Below, piece by piece: positions 1 through 11,878 of a stretch of DNA of 46,023 bases. Source of the stretch: an uncultured Lachnospiraceae bacterium (GTDB lineage Bacteria > Bacillota > Clostridia > Lachnospirales > Lachnospiraceae); assembly GCA_903789615.1 (NCBI GenBank), contig CAIFEV010000014.1:1-46023 (forward strand), read 5' to 3'. Each line of letters begins with the position of its first letter. The first letter of the stretch is position 1. A program made the position numbers and the translations under genes. Below the pieces are notes generated by a model. The model searched no databases, was not told the origin of the DNA, and worked only from the letters and a program-made list of their open reading frames with translations.

Positions 1-144
1 GCGCTTGTCATTGTCGGGCTGTTTTGTATTTTGATGCCGGCAGGGCTTTTAATCTTCTGGCACAAAAAGATGAAAACGCCTGTGGTAAATGCCCTGATTG
101 GATCATGCAGGAATCGATACCGGAACCGTGCTTGTGCGCGGTAA
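1..144 (+). CDS. C-terminal end of an unidentified membrane protein frame (partial)
   Basis: An open frame enters from the left edge in frame 1 and stops with TAA at 142-144. The first about 20 codons encode a strongly hydrophobic segment that looks like a transmembrane helix and ends in Trp-His-Lys-Lys. A polar, Arg-rich tail follows. The last codons run into the AT-rich repeat stretch beginning near 140, so the natural C-terminus may have been replaced by an insertion or rearrangement. I recognise no family. The frame may be a real partial gene or a decayed one; the part upstream of the window would decide. Confidence 0.3.
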   Translation, partial: ALVIVGLFCILMPAGLLIFWHKKMKTPVVNALIGSCRNRYRNRACAR

Positions 145-320
145 GATAATTTTACCACCTTGGTGGATTTTGTGTGGTAACTTAATTTTACCGACGGCAA
201 TAGACTATGTCTATTTTTATTCAATTGAATTTGCGAAACTTATTGTACGTTATCGAAGAAAAATTTTGACACCATTCAGTGATGAATTATTTTTTGTATT
301 GTCACCGTATTGTCACTGAA
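98..320. repeat. AT-rich stretch with short direct and inverted repeats, possible mobile-element remnant
   Basis: The 374 bases before guaA hold no convincing complete gene. Two near-identical 17-mers (GGTAA..TTAATTTTACC type) lie at 140-156 and 176-192, each with GGTAA/TTACC ends. Between them is a small CCACC/GGTGG stem at 155-166. Near the right end GTATTGTCAC occurs twice, at 296-305 and 307-316. TTCAGTGA (275-282) is inverted relative to TCACTGAA (313-320). The block is clearly more AT-rich than the neighbouring genes. Repeated, inverted short motifs next to a truncated frame resemble the end of an insertion sequence, but no transposase is visible and the assignment is tentative. Confidence 0.3.
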
Positions 321-326
321 CAGAAA

Positions 327-369
327 GAGAGGCTGCACCCCCGCTGAATATAAGGGTCTGCAGCCTCTC
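327..369 (-). terminator. Rho-independent terminator of the uvrB-uvrA-HAD-guaA operon
   Basis: A perfect 11-bp stem (327-337 pairs with 359-369, arm GAGAGGCTGCA) begins 5 bases beyond the guaA stop. Read on the minus strand it is followed by TTTCTGTTC, a short and imperfect T tract. Position and stem strength fit the end of the guaA transcript. Confidence 0.75.
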
Positions 370-374
370 GCTTA

Positions 375-1934
375 TCATTCGAGCTCTATCGTCGCCGGCG
401 GCTTTGACGTGCAGTCGTAAAGTACGCGGTTGACGCCGTGCACCTCGTTGACGATGCGGTTGGCGATCTTTGTGAGAACGTCCCACGGGATCTGCGCGCA
501 GTCGGCCGTCATGAAGTCGGCGGTGCAGACGGCGCGCAGCACGACCGCGTAGTCGTATGTGCGGAAGTCGCCCATGACACCGACGCTGCGCATGTTGGTG
601 AGCGCGGCGAAATACTGTCCGAGGTTCGCGGATCTTTGAATGCCGGCGGCCTCCAGTTCCTCGCGGTAGATGGCGTCCGCCTCCTGCACGATCTTCACCT
701 TCTCCGGCGTCACCTCGCCGATGATGCGGATGCCGAGGCCCGGTCCCGGGAACGGCTGTCTCATGACGAATTTCTCCGGGATGCCAAGCTCTCTGCCCAC
801 CTGGCGCACCTCATCCTTGAAGAGCATGCGCAACGGTTCGATGATTTCCTTGAAGTCGACATAATCCGGAAGGCCGCCGACGTTGTGGTGAGACTTGATG
901 GTGGCCGATTTTCCGAGTCCTGACTCAATCACGTCCGGATAGATGGTGCCCTGAACCAGATAATCCACGGCGCCTATCTTTTTCGCCTCCTGCTCGAACA
1001 CACGGATGAACTCCTCACCGATGATCTTGCGCTTCTTCTCCGGCTCGGTTACGCCGGCCAGCTTGCTGTAGAAGAGATCCGCCGCGTTCACGCGGACAAA
1101 GTTCAGATCATACGGTCCATCCGGTCCGAAGACCGCAGCCACCTCGTCGCCCTCATCCTTGCGCAGAAGTCCGTGATCCACAAACACACAGGTGAGCTGC
1201 TTCCCGATGGCCTTGCTCATCAGAACCGCCGCCACAGATGAATCTACGCCGCCGGAGAGGGCGCAGAGCGCGCGGCCGCTGCCCACCTTCTCGCGGATCG
1301 CCTTCACGGTATCCTCGACAAATGTATCCATTCTCCAGTCACCTGCGCACCCGCAGATGTCAAAGAGGAAATTGTGGAAGATCTTCGGTCCTTCCACGGT
1401 ATGCATAACCTCCGGATGGAACTGCACGGCGTAAAGTTTTCTCTCTTCGCTCTCAAACGCGGCGATGGGGCAGTTGTCTGTTGAGGCCGTGACCGCGAAG
1501 CCTTCCGGCACGGACTCAATCCGGTCGGTGTGGCTCATCCAGACGGTGCTGACCCCGGCCACATCCCGGAAGAGCTTCGAGGAAGCCGCTGCCTCACTAA
1601 GCTTCAGTTCGGTGTGGCCGTACTCACTGACCGGCGCCGTCGCCACGCGTCCGCCAAGGAGATGCGCCATCAGCTGGGAGCCGTAGCAGATTCCCAGGAT
1701 CGGGATCCCGGCCGAAAGAATCGCCGGATCGTATGTCAGGGAATCCTCTTTATACACGCTGTTCGGTCCGCCCGTGAAAATGATGCCCTTCGGGTGACGC
1801 GCCAGAACCGATTGTAACGGCGTTGTAGACGGAATCACTTCCGCATAGACGTGCTGATCGCGCACGCGGCGGGCAATCAGCTGATTGTACTGGCCGCCAA
1901 AATCCATGACCAGTATCAGTTCCTTTTGTTCCAT
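375..1934 (-). CDS. guaA: GMP synthase (glutamine-hydrolysing)
   Basis: Converts XMP to GMP using ATP and the amide nitrogen of glutamine; cytosolic, last step of guanine nucleotide synthesis. The 519-residue protein has the usual two parts. The N-terminal class I glutamine amidotransferase has Cys83 in GICYG and the His173/Glu175 pair in QFHPE. The ATP-pyrophosphatase domain has the P-loop SGGVDSS at about 227-233, and the C-terminal dimerisation domain ends in the typical KPPATIELE. The frame could start 8 codons earlier. I chose the ATG at 1934 because AAAGGAG lies just upstream and the protein then begins [15 protein letters not shown], as in the family. Its ATG overlaps the TGA of the HAD gene by one base, so the two are translationally coupled. 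It is the last gene of the uvrB operon and is followed by a terminator. Confidence 0.97.
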   Translation of the reverse strand: MEQKELILVMDFGGQYNQLIARRVRDQHVYAEVIPSTTPLQSVLARHPKGIIFTGGPNSVYKEDSLTYDPAILSAGIPILGICYGSQLMAHLLGGRVATAPVSEYGHTELKLSEAAASSKLFRDVAGVSTVWMSHTDRIESVPEGFAVTASTDNCPIAAFESEERKLYAVQFHPEVMHTVEGPKIFHNFLFDICGCAGDWRMDTFVEDTVKAIREKVGSGRALCALSGGVDSSVAAVLMSKAIGKQLTCVFVDHGLLRKDEGDEVAAVFGPDGPYDLNFVRVNAADLFYSKLAGVTEPEKKRKIIGEEFIRVFEQEAKKIGAVDYLVQGTIYPDVIESGLGKSATIKSHHNVGGLPDYVDFKEIIEPLRMLFKDEVRQVGRELGIPEKFVMRQPFPGPGLGIRIIGEVTPEKVKIVQEADAIYREELEAAGIQRSANLGQYFAALTNMRSVGVMGDFRTYDYAVVLRAVCTADFMTADCAQIPWDVLTKIANRIVNEVHGVNRVLYDCTSKPPATIELE

Positions 1935-2601
1935 CAGGACTCCTTTCCCTTTTCCCACTGCTGTATCAGGTCCGGCACCACAGAAAGAGACGGCACCACG
2001 GCCTTCGTAAGTGCCCGGACTTCCGGGCTTATCTGTATGGTATCCGGCACATGAATGACGGCGCAGCCCGCGGCTGCCCCGGCTTTGATGCCGTTGATGC
2101 TGTCTTCCAGAACGATGCAGGTGGCCGGACCGGCTTCTGCTTTTTTTGCCGCCAGCAGGAAGATGTCCGGCGCGGGCTTGCCATTTGCCACCTGGTCGCC
2201 GAAGACGACGCCGGTAAGATACTCCCAGGCGCCGACCTGCCGGAGGATTTTTTCCGCCGTAGCATGCTCGGTCGAGGTAGCGACCACGGCGGGAATGTTT
2301 TTTTCACGCAGGTACTTCAGGAGCGTAAAGAGTCCCGGCTTGACCGGTATCCCTTCCTTTTCCTGGAGTGCCGCCACATAGCGGTTCTTCAGCTCCCTCG
2401 TGTGCCAGTATTCGATGCGGCCGTGAAAATAGTCGTTGAACATGCGGATGCAGGGCTCACGGGGTGCTCCCTTGAAGTCGTTCATGAGCCAGACAGGCAT
2501 CTGCGTGTTCTGCTGACGGCAGGCCCACACCCAGCCTTCGTCGGACTGTCTCTCGGTGTCGACCATCAGACCATCCATGTCAAAAAGCACTGCCTGAACT
2601 C

Positions 2602-2605
<4 letters not shown>
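1934..2605 (-). CDS. HAD-superfamily phosphatase, beta-phosphoglucomutase-like
   Basis: A 223-residue haloacid-dehalogenase-like hydrolase, subfamily IA. Motif I is [10 protein letters not shown] with nucleophile Asp9 and acid/base Asp11. An alpha-helical cap domain follows (about 15-85). Motif II is the Ser/Thr in VVATST, motif III the Lys in GKPAPD, and motif IV is [12 protein letters not shown]. These residues support phosphomonoester hydrolysis or phosphoryl transfer with Mg2+. The substrate cannot be read from sequence; a sugar phosphate or nucleotide is plausible for the family. It overlaps uvrA by 4 bases (ATGA) and guaA by 1 base, so it is embedded in the operon. A link to guaA or to repair is only positional. 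Confidence 0.88.
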
Positions 2606-5490
<2,885 letters not shown>

Positions 5491-5496
5491 GGAGGT

Positions 5497-7491
5497 TTAC
5501 TTCCTTTCCTCATACAGGTACTTGTTGATTTCGATCATCTGGTCGCGCAGGCGGGCGGCTTCCTCGAAGTTCAGCTCGGCCGCTGCCCGGTGCATATTCT
5601 TCTCCACCTTCGTCTTGAGCGCCTTCAGCTCCCTGTCGCTCATGGATTCCATGTCCTTTGCGAGCTTTCCGGGATCGCCCTGCGCCTGTGCCGCGTGGCT
5701 GATGGAGATCAGGTCACGGACAGCCTTTCGGATCGTCGTCGGCGTGATGCCGTGCTCTTCATTATACACCTGCTGGATCTTCCGGCGCCGTTTTGTCTTT
5801 TCGATGGCAGCTTTCATGGCATCGGTTATCTTGTCCGCGTACATGATAACGTGTCCGTCCGCGTTCCGGGCGGCGCGCCCGATGGTCTGAATGAGCGACG
5901 TCTCCGTGCGCAGGAAGCCTTCCTTGTCCGCGTCCAGGATTGCCACCAGACTGATCTCCGGGATGTCAAGGCCCTCGCGCAGCAAATTGATGCCGACCAG
6001 CACGTCAAAGCCGTCAAGCCGCATGTCCCGGATGATCTTCTGCCGCTCCATCGTATCGATGTCCGCGTGCAGATAGTTGACCCGGATGCCCAGTTCCTTC
6101 AGATACTTGGTCAGGTCCTCCGCCATCTTCTTGGTCAGAGTGGTGACCAGCACCTTGTTGTGCTTTTTTGTCTCGCGGTTGATTTCCGACACCAGGTCGT
6201 CGATCTGCCCCTTCACCGGGCGGACAGAAACTTCCGGGTCAAGAAGTCCCGTCGGCCGCAGCACCTGCTCGGCCCGAAGCAGCTCGTGCTCCGCCTCGTA
6301 GGGACCGGGAGTTGCCGACACGAACAGCATCTGATTTATCTTTCCCTCGAACTCGTCAAAGGACAGCGGCCGGTTGTCAAGCGCCGAGGGCAGGCGGAAG
6401 CCGTAATCCACGAGCGTCTTCTTTCTCTGCTGATCGCCGTGATACATGCCCCGCACCTGCGGCAGCGTGATGTGGGACTCGTCCACGATGATCAGATAAT
6501 CCTTCGGGAAGTAGTCAAGCAGCGTGTAGGGCGGTGTCCCCCGCTTCCGGCCCTCCAGCGGCGCCGAGTAATTCTCAATGCCGGAGCAGAAGCCCGTCTC
6601 CAGCATCATCTCGATGTCGTAGTTGGTACGCTCTTCGATTCTCTGCGCTTCGATCAGCCGGTCATTTTTCTTGAAAAATGCGACCTGCTCCGCCAGTTCC
6701 TTCCGGATCCGGCTGACGGCCTGCTGCATCTTCACCTTGTCCACAACGTACAGGGACGCCGGGAACAGCACCACGTTGTCGACTTCCGCCTTAACCTCGC
6801 CCGTCAGCGCGTCGGTCTGACAGATGCGGTCGATCTCGTCCCCGAAGAATTCGATCCTGTACGCATCTCCGGATGACCCCGGCGGATAGACCTCCACAAT
6901 ATCCCCGTGCACCCGGAACGTCGAGCGCTTGAAATCCTGCTCGTTTCTCGTGTACTGGATGTCGATCAGCCGGCGCAGCAGATCGTCTCTGTCAACTTCC
7001 ATGCCGGGACGCAGACTGACCGCCTGCGTCCGGTAGTCGATCGGCTCGCCCAGCCCGTAGATGCAGGAGACCGAAGCCACGATGATCACGTCATTTCTCT
7101 CGGAAAGCGCCGCCACCGCCGAGTGGCGCAGTTTGTCGATCTCGTCATTTATCGCTGAGTCCTTGGCGATGTATGTGTCACTCTGCGGCACATACGCCTC
7201 AGGCTGATAGTAATCGTAGTACGAGACGAAGAATTCCACCGCGTTGTCCGGGAAAAATTCCTTCATCTCACTGTACAGCTGGGCCGCCAGCGTTTTGTTA
7301 TGGGACATGATGAGTGTCGGCTTCTGGACCTTCTGGATCACATTGGCCATGGTAAATGTCTTGCCGGACCCCGTAACGCCCTCGAGCGTCTCAAACTGGT
7401 TTCCCTCAAGAAATCCGCGGCTGAGCGCGTCGATCGCCTGCGGCTGGTCGCCGGTCGGTTTATAATCGGAATGGAGTATGAATTTTCCCAT
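5497..7491 (-). CDS. uvrB: UvrABC excinuclease subunit B
   Basis: Damage-verification helicase-like subunit that receives DNA from UvrA and recruits UvrC. From the ATG at 7491 it is 664 residues. Walker A GVTGSGKT is at about 38-45. The beta-hairpin region [13 protein letters not shown], the DESH Walker B and the helicase motifs ([15 protein letters not shown]) are all present. A C-terminal UVR motif for UvrC contact ends near INKYL. The frame extends 16 codons upstream, but that ATG sits inside the -10 element at 7535-7540 and would not be transcribed. The 7491 start gives [18 protein letters not shown], the family's usual beginning. It is the first gene of the operon and divergent from the sugar kinase. 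Confidence 0.97.
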   Translation of the reverse strand: MGKFILHSDYKPTGDQPQAIDALSRGFLEGNQFETLEGVTGSGKTFTMANVIQKVQKPTLIMSHNKTLAAQLYSEMKEFFPDNAVEFFVSYYDYYQPEAYVPQSDTYIAKDSAINDEIDKLRHSAVAALSERNDVIIVASVSCIYGLGEPIDYRTQAVSLRPGMEVDRDDLLRRLIDIQYTRNEQDFKRSTFRVHGDIVEVYPPGSSGDAYRIEFFGDEIDRICQTDALTGEVKAEVDNVVLFPASLYVVDKVKMQQAVSRIRKELAEQVAFFKKNDRLIEAQRIEERTNYDIEMMLETGFCSGIENYSAPLEGRKRGTPPYTLLDYFPKDYLIIVDESHITLPQVRGMYHGDQQRKKTLVDYGFRLPSALDNRPLSFDEFEGKINQMLFVSATPGPYEAEHELLRAEQVLRPTGLLDPEVSVRPVKGQIDDLVSEINRETKKHNKVLVTTLTKKMAEDLTKYLKELGIRVNYLHADIDTMERQKIIRDMRLDGFDVLVGINLLREGLDIPEISLVAILDADKEGFLRTETSLIQTIGRAARNADGHVIMYADKITDAMKAAIEKTKRRRKIQQVYNEEHGITPTTIRKAVRDLISISHAAQAQGDPGKLAKDMESMSDRELKALKTKVEKNMHRAAAELNFEEAARLRDQMIEINKYLYEERK

Positions 7492-7534
7492 GCTGTCTGC
7501 CTTTATCTTTGCGCGGTATCCTCTGTGTTCCGTT

Positions 7535-7543
7535 ATCATAACA
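7535..7543 (-). promoter_or_regulatory. Promoter of the uvrB operon (extended -10)
   Basis: Read on the minus strand, TATGAT at 7540-7535 is directly preceded by TGT, forming an extended -10. No good -35 is visible at the right spacing. Transcription would start near 7527, which excludes the upstream uvrB start at 7539. No recognisable LexA-type site was seen, though I could not search for degenerate ones. Confidence 0.5.
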
Positions 7544-7562
7544 CAACCGGCCGCCTTGCGGA

Positions 7563-7591
7563 TTGAACCGGCCGGACGAAATCACTATAAT
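7563..7591 (+). promoter_or_regulatory. Promoter of the sugar kinase gene
   Basis: TTGAAC at 7563-7568, a 17-base spacer and a perfect TATAAT at 7586-7591. Transcription would begin near 7598, giving a leader of about 65 bases. It diverges from the uvrB promoter about 45 bases away. Confidence 0.75.
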
Positions 7592-7663
7592 GAAGAAAGA
7601 AGCCTAAGTGCCGGTCTTTCGTTCGTCCTGAAAGCCGGATTTTAAGCATATCAGGAGGAAATC

Positions 7664-8689
7664 ATGAATAATCACAAGGAATTTGATCTTGTCGCCATGG
7701 GAGAACTGATGCTCCGTCTCTCCCCTCCGGGCGAAGACCGCCTGACGCGGGGCGAGACCTTTGAGAAGCAGGTGGGCGGAGCAGAACTCAACGTCCTGAC
7801 CGGCGTGGCACTGGCAGGCCTGCGCTCCGGCATCATCTCAAAGCTCCCCGCCAACGACATCGGAACCTATGTGAAGAACCGTGTCCGGTTCTGCGGCGTC
7901 TCCGACGATTATCTTGTCTGGGACTCGTCCCCGGACGCGCGCGTCGGCCTGTACTACTACGAGAGCGGATCGTACCCGAAAAAGCCCCGCATCGTCTATG
8001 ACCGGAAGCACTCCTCCTTTAACAAGATCGCACTCAGCGAGTACTCAGATTCGCTGTACGCGTCGGCCCGCATGTTCCACACAAGCGGCATCACGCTGGC
8101 GCTCAGCCAGCAGTCCCGGGAGACCGCCATCGAGATGATCAAGCGGTTCAAGGAGGCCGGAGCCCTGATTTCCTTTGACGTGAACTACCGCGCCAACCTC
8201 TGGACCGGCGAGGAAGCACGCCGCACCATCGAGGGGATCCTGCCGTACGTGGACATCTTCTTCTGCTCGGAGAGCACCGCGCAGCTTACCTTCAAAAAGA
8301 CGGGCGACCTGCACTCGATCATGAAGAGCTTCACACAGGAATATCCGATCCGGATCGTCGCCTCCACGCAGCGCATCGTGCACAGCCCGAAGATTCACAC
8401 CTTCGGCTCGGTCATCTATGACGCGAGGAGCGACCGCTATTACACCGAGGACCCGTACCACAACATTGAGGTCGTGGACAGAATCGGCTCCGGCGACGCA
8501 TATGTGGGCGGCGTTCTCTACGCCCTTCTCTCGGACCCGGAGAACATCCAGCGCGCGATCGAGTTCGGCGATGCAGCCAGCGCCGTGAAGAACACCGTGC
8601 CCGGCGATCTTCCGACCAGTGACCGCCAGGAACTCGAGAGCGTCATCGCCGATCACAAGAGCACGGTTCACTCGGAGATGTCCCGGTAA
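7664..8689 (+). CDS. kdgK: PfkB-family sugar kinase, probably 2-keto-3-deoxygluconate kinase
   Basis: A 341-residue ribokinase/PfkB-fold kinase. The N-terminal pattern MGELMLRLSPPG with VGGAELNV at about 37-44 is typical of 2-keto-3-deoxygluconate kinases. The C-terminal PfkB signature is DRIGSGDAYVGG (about 272-283), with Asp278 as the catalytic base and the GSGD anion hole. A KDG kinase would phosphorylate 2-keto-3-deoxygluconate from pectin or glucuronate breakdown; fructose or another ketose remains possible because no aldolase or other uronate gene is adjacent. An AGGAGG ribosome binding site precedes the ATG. It is monocistronic, with its own promoter and a strong terminator. Confidence 0.8.
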   Translation: MNNHKEFDLVAMGELMLRLSPPGEDRLTRGETFEKQVGGAELNVLTGVALAGLRSGIISKLPANDIGTYVKNRVRFCGVSDDYLVWDSSPDARVGLYYYESGSYPKKPRIVYDRKHSSFNKIALSEYSDSLYASARMFHTSGITLALSQQSRETAIEMIKRFKEAGALISFDVNYRANLWTGEEARRTIEGILPYVDIFFCSESTAQLTFKKTGDLHSIMKSFTQEYPIRIVASTQRIVHSPKIHTFGSVIYDARSDRYYTEDPYHNIEVVDRIGSGDAYVGGVLYALLSDPENIQRAIEFGDAASAVKNTVPGDLPTSDRQELESVIADHKSTVHSEMSR

Positions 8690-8753
8690 GCCTGTTTCCG
8701 CATGACACAGGCCGTCCGCATGACGCTTCGGCGCTTCCTCTGTGCCGCTGAAT

Positions 8754-8800
8754 AAAAAACACCTCCCGCTCTGTTTTCTTGTCAGGCGGGAGGTATTTTT
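8754..8800. terminator. Bidirectional terminator between kdgK and the glycan/mur operon
   Basis: A perfect 9-bp stem (8761-8769 with 8786-8794, arm ACCTCCCGC). It is followed by ATTTTT on the plus strand and preceded by an A-run that gives GTTTTTTATT on the minus strand. It can therefore end transcripts from both convergent units. Confidence 0.85.
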
Positions 8801-8807
8801 ATCTTTG

Positions 8808-8837
8808 AGGCCCGGGATTACATACGGTTCCGGGCCT
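8808..8837 (-). other. Stem-loop in the 3' leader-out of the MurE-like gene
   Basis: AGGCCCGG (8808-8815) pairs with CCGGGCCT (8830-8837) around a 14-base loop. It lies about 25 bases beyond the MurE-like stop and just before the bidirectional terminator. It has no T tract of its own, so I read it as an accessory 3' hairpin that may protect or pause the transcript. Confidence 0.4.
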
Positions 8838-8862
8838 TGTATGCACGGTCAGATGTGTCGGT

Positions 8863-10263
8863 TTACGTGGCTTCTGACGTCAAAATCTTCCTCGCGAGTA
8901 CGTCATCACCCGGATAAGGGATCACGCGGCTTCCAAGCCGGATATCGCCGTCGCCGCCGCGGCCGAGTATCAGCAGAACATCGCCATCCCGGCACTCCCG
9001 CACGGCCGCCTTAAGCGCCTCCGCCCTGTCGCGGATGTACAGGTTTTCCGTCTGAGGACTGAGCCCCGACCTGATCTGCGCGGCTGTCTCGTCCGGGTCT
9101 TCATCTCCCGGATCGCCCATGGTCAGGAAGACCTTGCTGCAGTTTGCGGATGCCGTCTCACCAAGTCTGTGCCGGGCAGCTGCGTCCCGGCCTCCGTCAT
9201 CACCGAATACCGCGATGAGGCGCCCGTTTTCTCCAAGAAGGCTCTTTCCGACGGCAAAGACGTCTGCAAATCCCTGCGGTGTGTGCGCGTAGTCCACGAT
9301 CACCGTAAACGGCTGTCCCGCATCGATGCGCTCCATCCGCCCGCGGACAGGCTTCACCTCCGAGGCGGCCTGTGCGGCCTGCTTAAACGGCATGCCGGCC
9401 GCGGCACAGGCGCTCATAGCCGCCAGCAGATTGTAAATGTCAAATTCCGCCATCAGCCCCACATGTACCCGCTCTTCCCGGCTGCCGCTGCGAAACGTAA
9501 AGGAGGTCCCGCTTTTATCCCGACAGATATCAACGGCCCTGTAATCGGCTTCCCGCCGGATTCCGTAGGAGACGACACGTCCCTTTGTAACTGCAGCGAG
9601 ATCGGCGTAGGTGTCGGAATCGATGTTAAGCACCGCCGCAGCGTCTCCTCTCAGACCGCAAAACAGCTTCTTCTTGGCGTCAAAATAGGCGTCCATGCTG
9701 CCGAAGAAGTCCAGATGATTTTCGGAGAGATTCGTGAAAACCGCCACGTCAAAATCGACGCTCTCCGCGCGCCCTTCAGCCAGAGCGTGTGCGGAAACCT
9801 CCAGCGCGGCGGCCTTTGCGCCGTCATCCAGCATTCTCTTCAGAGCCGTCTGCAGCGTAACCGCCTCCGGCGTCGAGAGAGATGTACCGTACTCTTTCCC
9901 GTCAAAGCAGATGCCCTCGCTGCCAATCAGCCCGCAGGGCATTCTGTGCCCGAAGATCTGGCTGATAAAGCCGGCCGTCGTCGTCTTGCCGCTGGTCCCG
10001 GTCACTCCGAACACTTCCATGTGGTGGCTCGGGTGGCCGTAAAACGAATCACAGGCCTCATTCAGCGCCTTCACGACGTCCGGCACGCGGATGTAGCACA
10101 CGCCGTCACTCTCCGCCTCCGGCAGTTCATCCTGATAGACGATGACCGCCGCGCCGCGGTCCGCCGCCATGCCGGCAAAGCGGTGCCCGTCCGTGACAGA
10201 ACCCGGCATGCAGAAGAAGACATCGCCTTTCTCCACTTTTCTCGAATCAATACAGATTTTCAT
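8863..10263 (-). CDS. MurE-like UDP-N-acetylmuramyl-tripeptide synthetase (Mur ligase 1)
   Basis: ATP-dependent amide ligase of the Mur family, 466 residues. The UDP-binding N-terminal domain starts almost directly at DSRKVEKGDVFF, so it is about 20 residues shorter than usual MurE. The ATPase P-loop GVTGTSGKTTT is at about 86-96. The conserved STPE, LEVSAHAL and HLDFFGSMDAY..AK blocks follow, the Lys being the likely carbamylated residue. The C-terminal domain has GRMERID and VDYAHTPQGF. Family members add the third residue to UDP-MurNAc-L-Ala-D-Glu. The DNPR motif that binds diaminopimelate is replaced here by GDPG, so the added residue is probably not meso-DAP. It is the last gene of the glycan operon, 16 bases after the MBOAT gene. 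It may be the cell-wall enzyme or a pathway-specific paralogue. Confidence 0.8.
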   Translation of the reverse strand: MKICIDSRKVEKGDVFFCMPGSVTDGHRFAGMAADRGAAVIVYQDELPEAESDGVCYIRVPDVVKALNEACDSFYGHPSHHMEVFGVTGTSGKTTTAGFISQIFGHRMPCGLIGSEGICFDGKEYGTSLSTPEAVTLQTALKRMLDDGAKAAALEVSAHALAEGRAESVDFDVAVFTNLSENHLDFFGSMDAYFDAKKKLFCGLRGDAAAVLNIDSDTYADLAAVTKGRVVSYGIRREADYRAVDICRDKSGTSFTFRSGSREERVHVGLMAEFDIYNLLAAMSACAAAGMPFKQAAQAASEVKPVRGRMERIDAGQPFTVIVDYAHTPQGFADVFAVGKSLLGENGRLIAVFGDDGGRDAAARHRLGETASANCSKVFLTMGDPGDEDPDETAAQIRSGLSPQTENLYIRDRAEALKAAVRECRDGDVLLILGRGGDGDIRLGSRVIPYPGDDVLARKILTSEAT

Positions 10264-10279
10264 GCTGCATTTGCCCTCA

Positions 10280-11878
10280 TCAGAAATTTGCGTAAATGAA
10301 TCCGCTGGTCTGCTTCGCCCAGCCCAGGAGCAGGATCGAAAGAAGCATCAGCAGATACAGTGTCCAGCGCAGCGCCACCGGCTTTGCGGCGAGCGTCTCC
10401 CGCACCTGTTTTCCGGTCCGCTCCTTGTACAGGCTCACGAAGAAGACAACGAGACACCCGAAGAGCAGGATCAGGTAATCCGACTTTAAAAGTCCCAGCG
10501 CCGCAATATCGCCATTCGTGAACTGTGAAAGCGACGGGGACGTGAAAGTCAGCTTCAGCGCCAGATTGCCCTCGGAGAGATTGTTCGGAATGTCAAAGTA
10601 CCAGCTGATCTGCACCAGGATAAATGTGCGGATAATCTGGAAGATATGCCACCCCCGCGACTTCGGATTGATGTGAAGTTTCTTGAAGCCCGAGCGGTAC
10701 AGCGGCGCCATGAAGCTGGAAAATGCCATGATCCCGCCGTTGTAGATGCCGTAGATGATGTACTTCCAGGAAGCGCCGTGCCAGACACCGACCACAAAGA
10801 ACACCAGCAGGTCGCCCAGCGCGATCGGAAGGCCGCGTCCGAATCTCCCGAGCTTCTTGCCGGCCCAGTGCCCCAGCTTACTCATACTTTTACTCAGCGA
10901 AAACGGATAAAAGATGTAATCTTTCATCCAGGTTCCCAGCGTGATGTGCCATCTGCGCCAGAAATCACTGATGGACGTCGAGAAGTAAGGCTGCCGGAAG
11001 TTCTCGTCCATGGTGATGCCAAACATCTGAGCCGCTCCGATGACGATGTCGATGCCGCCCGAAAAGTCCGCGTACAGCTGGACCGAATACATCAGAATGC
11101 CCACCGCGACCTGAAAGCCGTGGTAATTTCCGACACCGGCGGCAAAGACGACTGAGGTCACCGATCCCGCCCGGTCTGCCAGAACCATTTTCTTGAAAAG
11201 TCCCCATCCGATGCGGATCAGCCCATACTCGAAATTATCAAAGTCAAACCGGCGCTCCTGTATCAGCTGGGGTTCCAGTCTGTCGAAACGTCCGATCGGT
11301 CCCTGCATGAGCTGCGGGAAGAAGCACACGAACAGCGCCAGTTTCCCGAAATTCTTCTGGGCCTCAATTCTGCCGTTGTACAGATCAATCAGGTACGACG
11401 CCGACTGGAACGTATAGAAGGATATGCCAAGCGGCAGCAGCATTGTCGGGATCGAGAATGTGTTCTGTCCCAGAGCGGCGCGGATGGCGTTGACATTTTC
11501 CAGGACGAAGCCGGTGTACTTGATGACCGCCAGAATGCCGAACACATACAGCATGAGAACGACAAGGACCGCCTTCTTTTTCTTCTTTACGGAAGCCCGG
11601 TAGGCCTTTCTCTCCTCGCGCGTCCAGGTCTTTTTGTTGGCGGCGACGGTCTCACTCTCTGTTTTGTTCAGATGATCCAGCACCCGGCCGCCCGCGTAGG
11701 TGCCGATGATGGTCATGAACAGAAGAAGAATTCCTTTTACGCTGAAGGTACTCAGATAAAACAGGCTCATCGCCAGCAGAACGACCCACTGGAAGCGTCT
11801 GCACCGGCCGGGCAGAAGATAGTAGACAAGCAGTCCCACTGCCAGGAACAGGAACCAGGATACCGTTGTAAAGCTCAT
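10280..11878 (-). CDS. MBOAT family O-acyltransferase (DltB/AlgI-like)
   Basis: A 532-residue polytopic membrane protein of the membrane-bound O-acyltransferase family, which moves acyl groups across the membrane onto extracellular polymers. Hydrophobic segments cover both termini and the middle. The family core is clear: PLGISFYTFQSASYLIDLY, then FFPQLMQGPI, then WRRWHITLGTWMKDY (near 310), and VWHGASWKY with the invariant catalytic His near 366. A Lys/Arg-rich cytoplasmic loop lies at about 83-105. Its start overlaps the stop of the SGNH-like gene by 4 bases (ATGA), the usual pairing of MBOAT and SGNH partners as in DltB-DltD or AlgI-AlgJ/X. No dltA or dltC is present, so D-alanylation is unlikely; acetylation of the exported glycan is the simplest reading. 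Confidence 0.9.
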   Translation of the reverse strand: MSFTTVSWFLFLAVGLLVYYLLPGRCRRFQWVVLLAMSLFYLSTFSVKGILLLFMTIIGTYAGGRVLDHLNKTESETVAANKKTWTREERKAYRASVKKKKKAVLVVLMLYVFGILAVIKYTGFVLENVNAIRAALGQNTFSIPTMLLPLGISFYTFQSASYLIDLYNGRIEAQKNFGKLALFVCFFPQLMQGPIGRFDRLEPQLIQERRFDFDNFEYGLIRIGWGLFKKMVLADRAGSVTSVVFAAGVGNYHGFQVAVGILMYSVQLYADFSGGIDIVIGAAQMFGITMDENFRQPYFSTSISDFWRRWHITLGTWMKDYIFYPFSLSKSMSKLGHWAGKKLGRFGRGLPIALGDLLVFFVVGVWHGASWKYIIYGIYNGGIMAFSSFMAPLYRSGFKKLHINPKSRGWHIFQIIRTFILVQISWYFDIPNNLSEGNLALKLTFTSPSLSQFTNGDIAALGLLKSDYLILLFGCLVVFFVSLYKERTGKQVRETLAAKPVALRWTLYLLMLLSILLLGWAKQTSGFIYANF

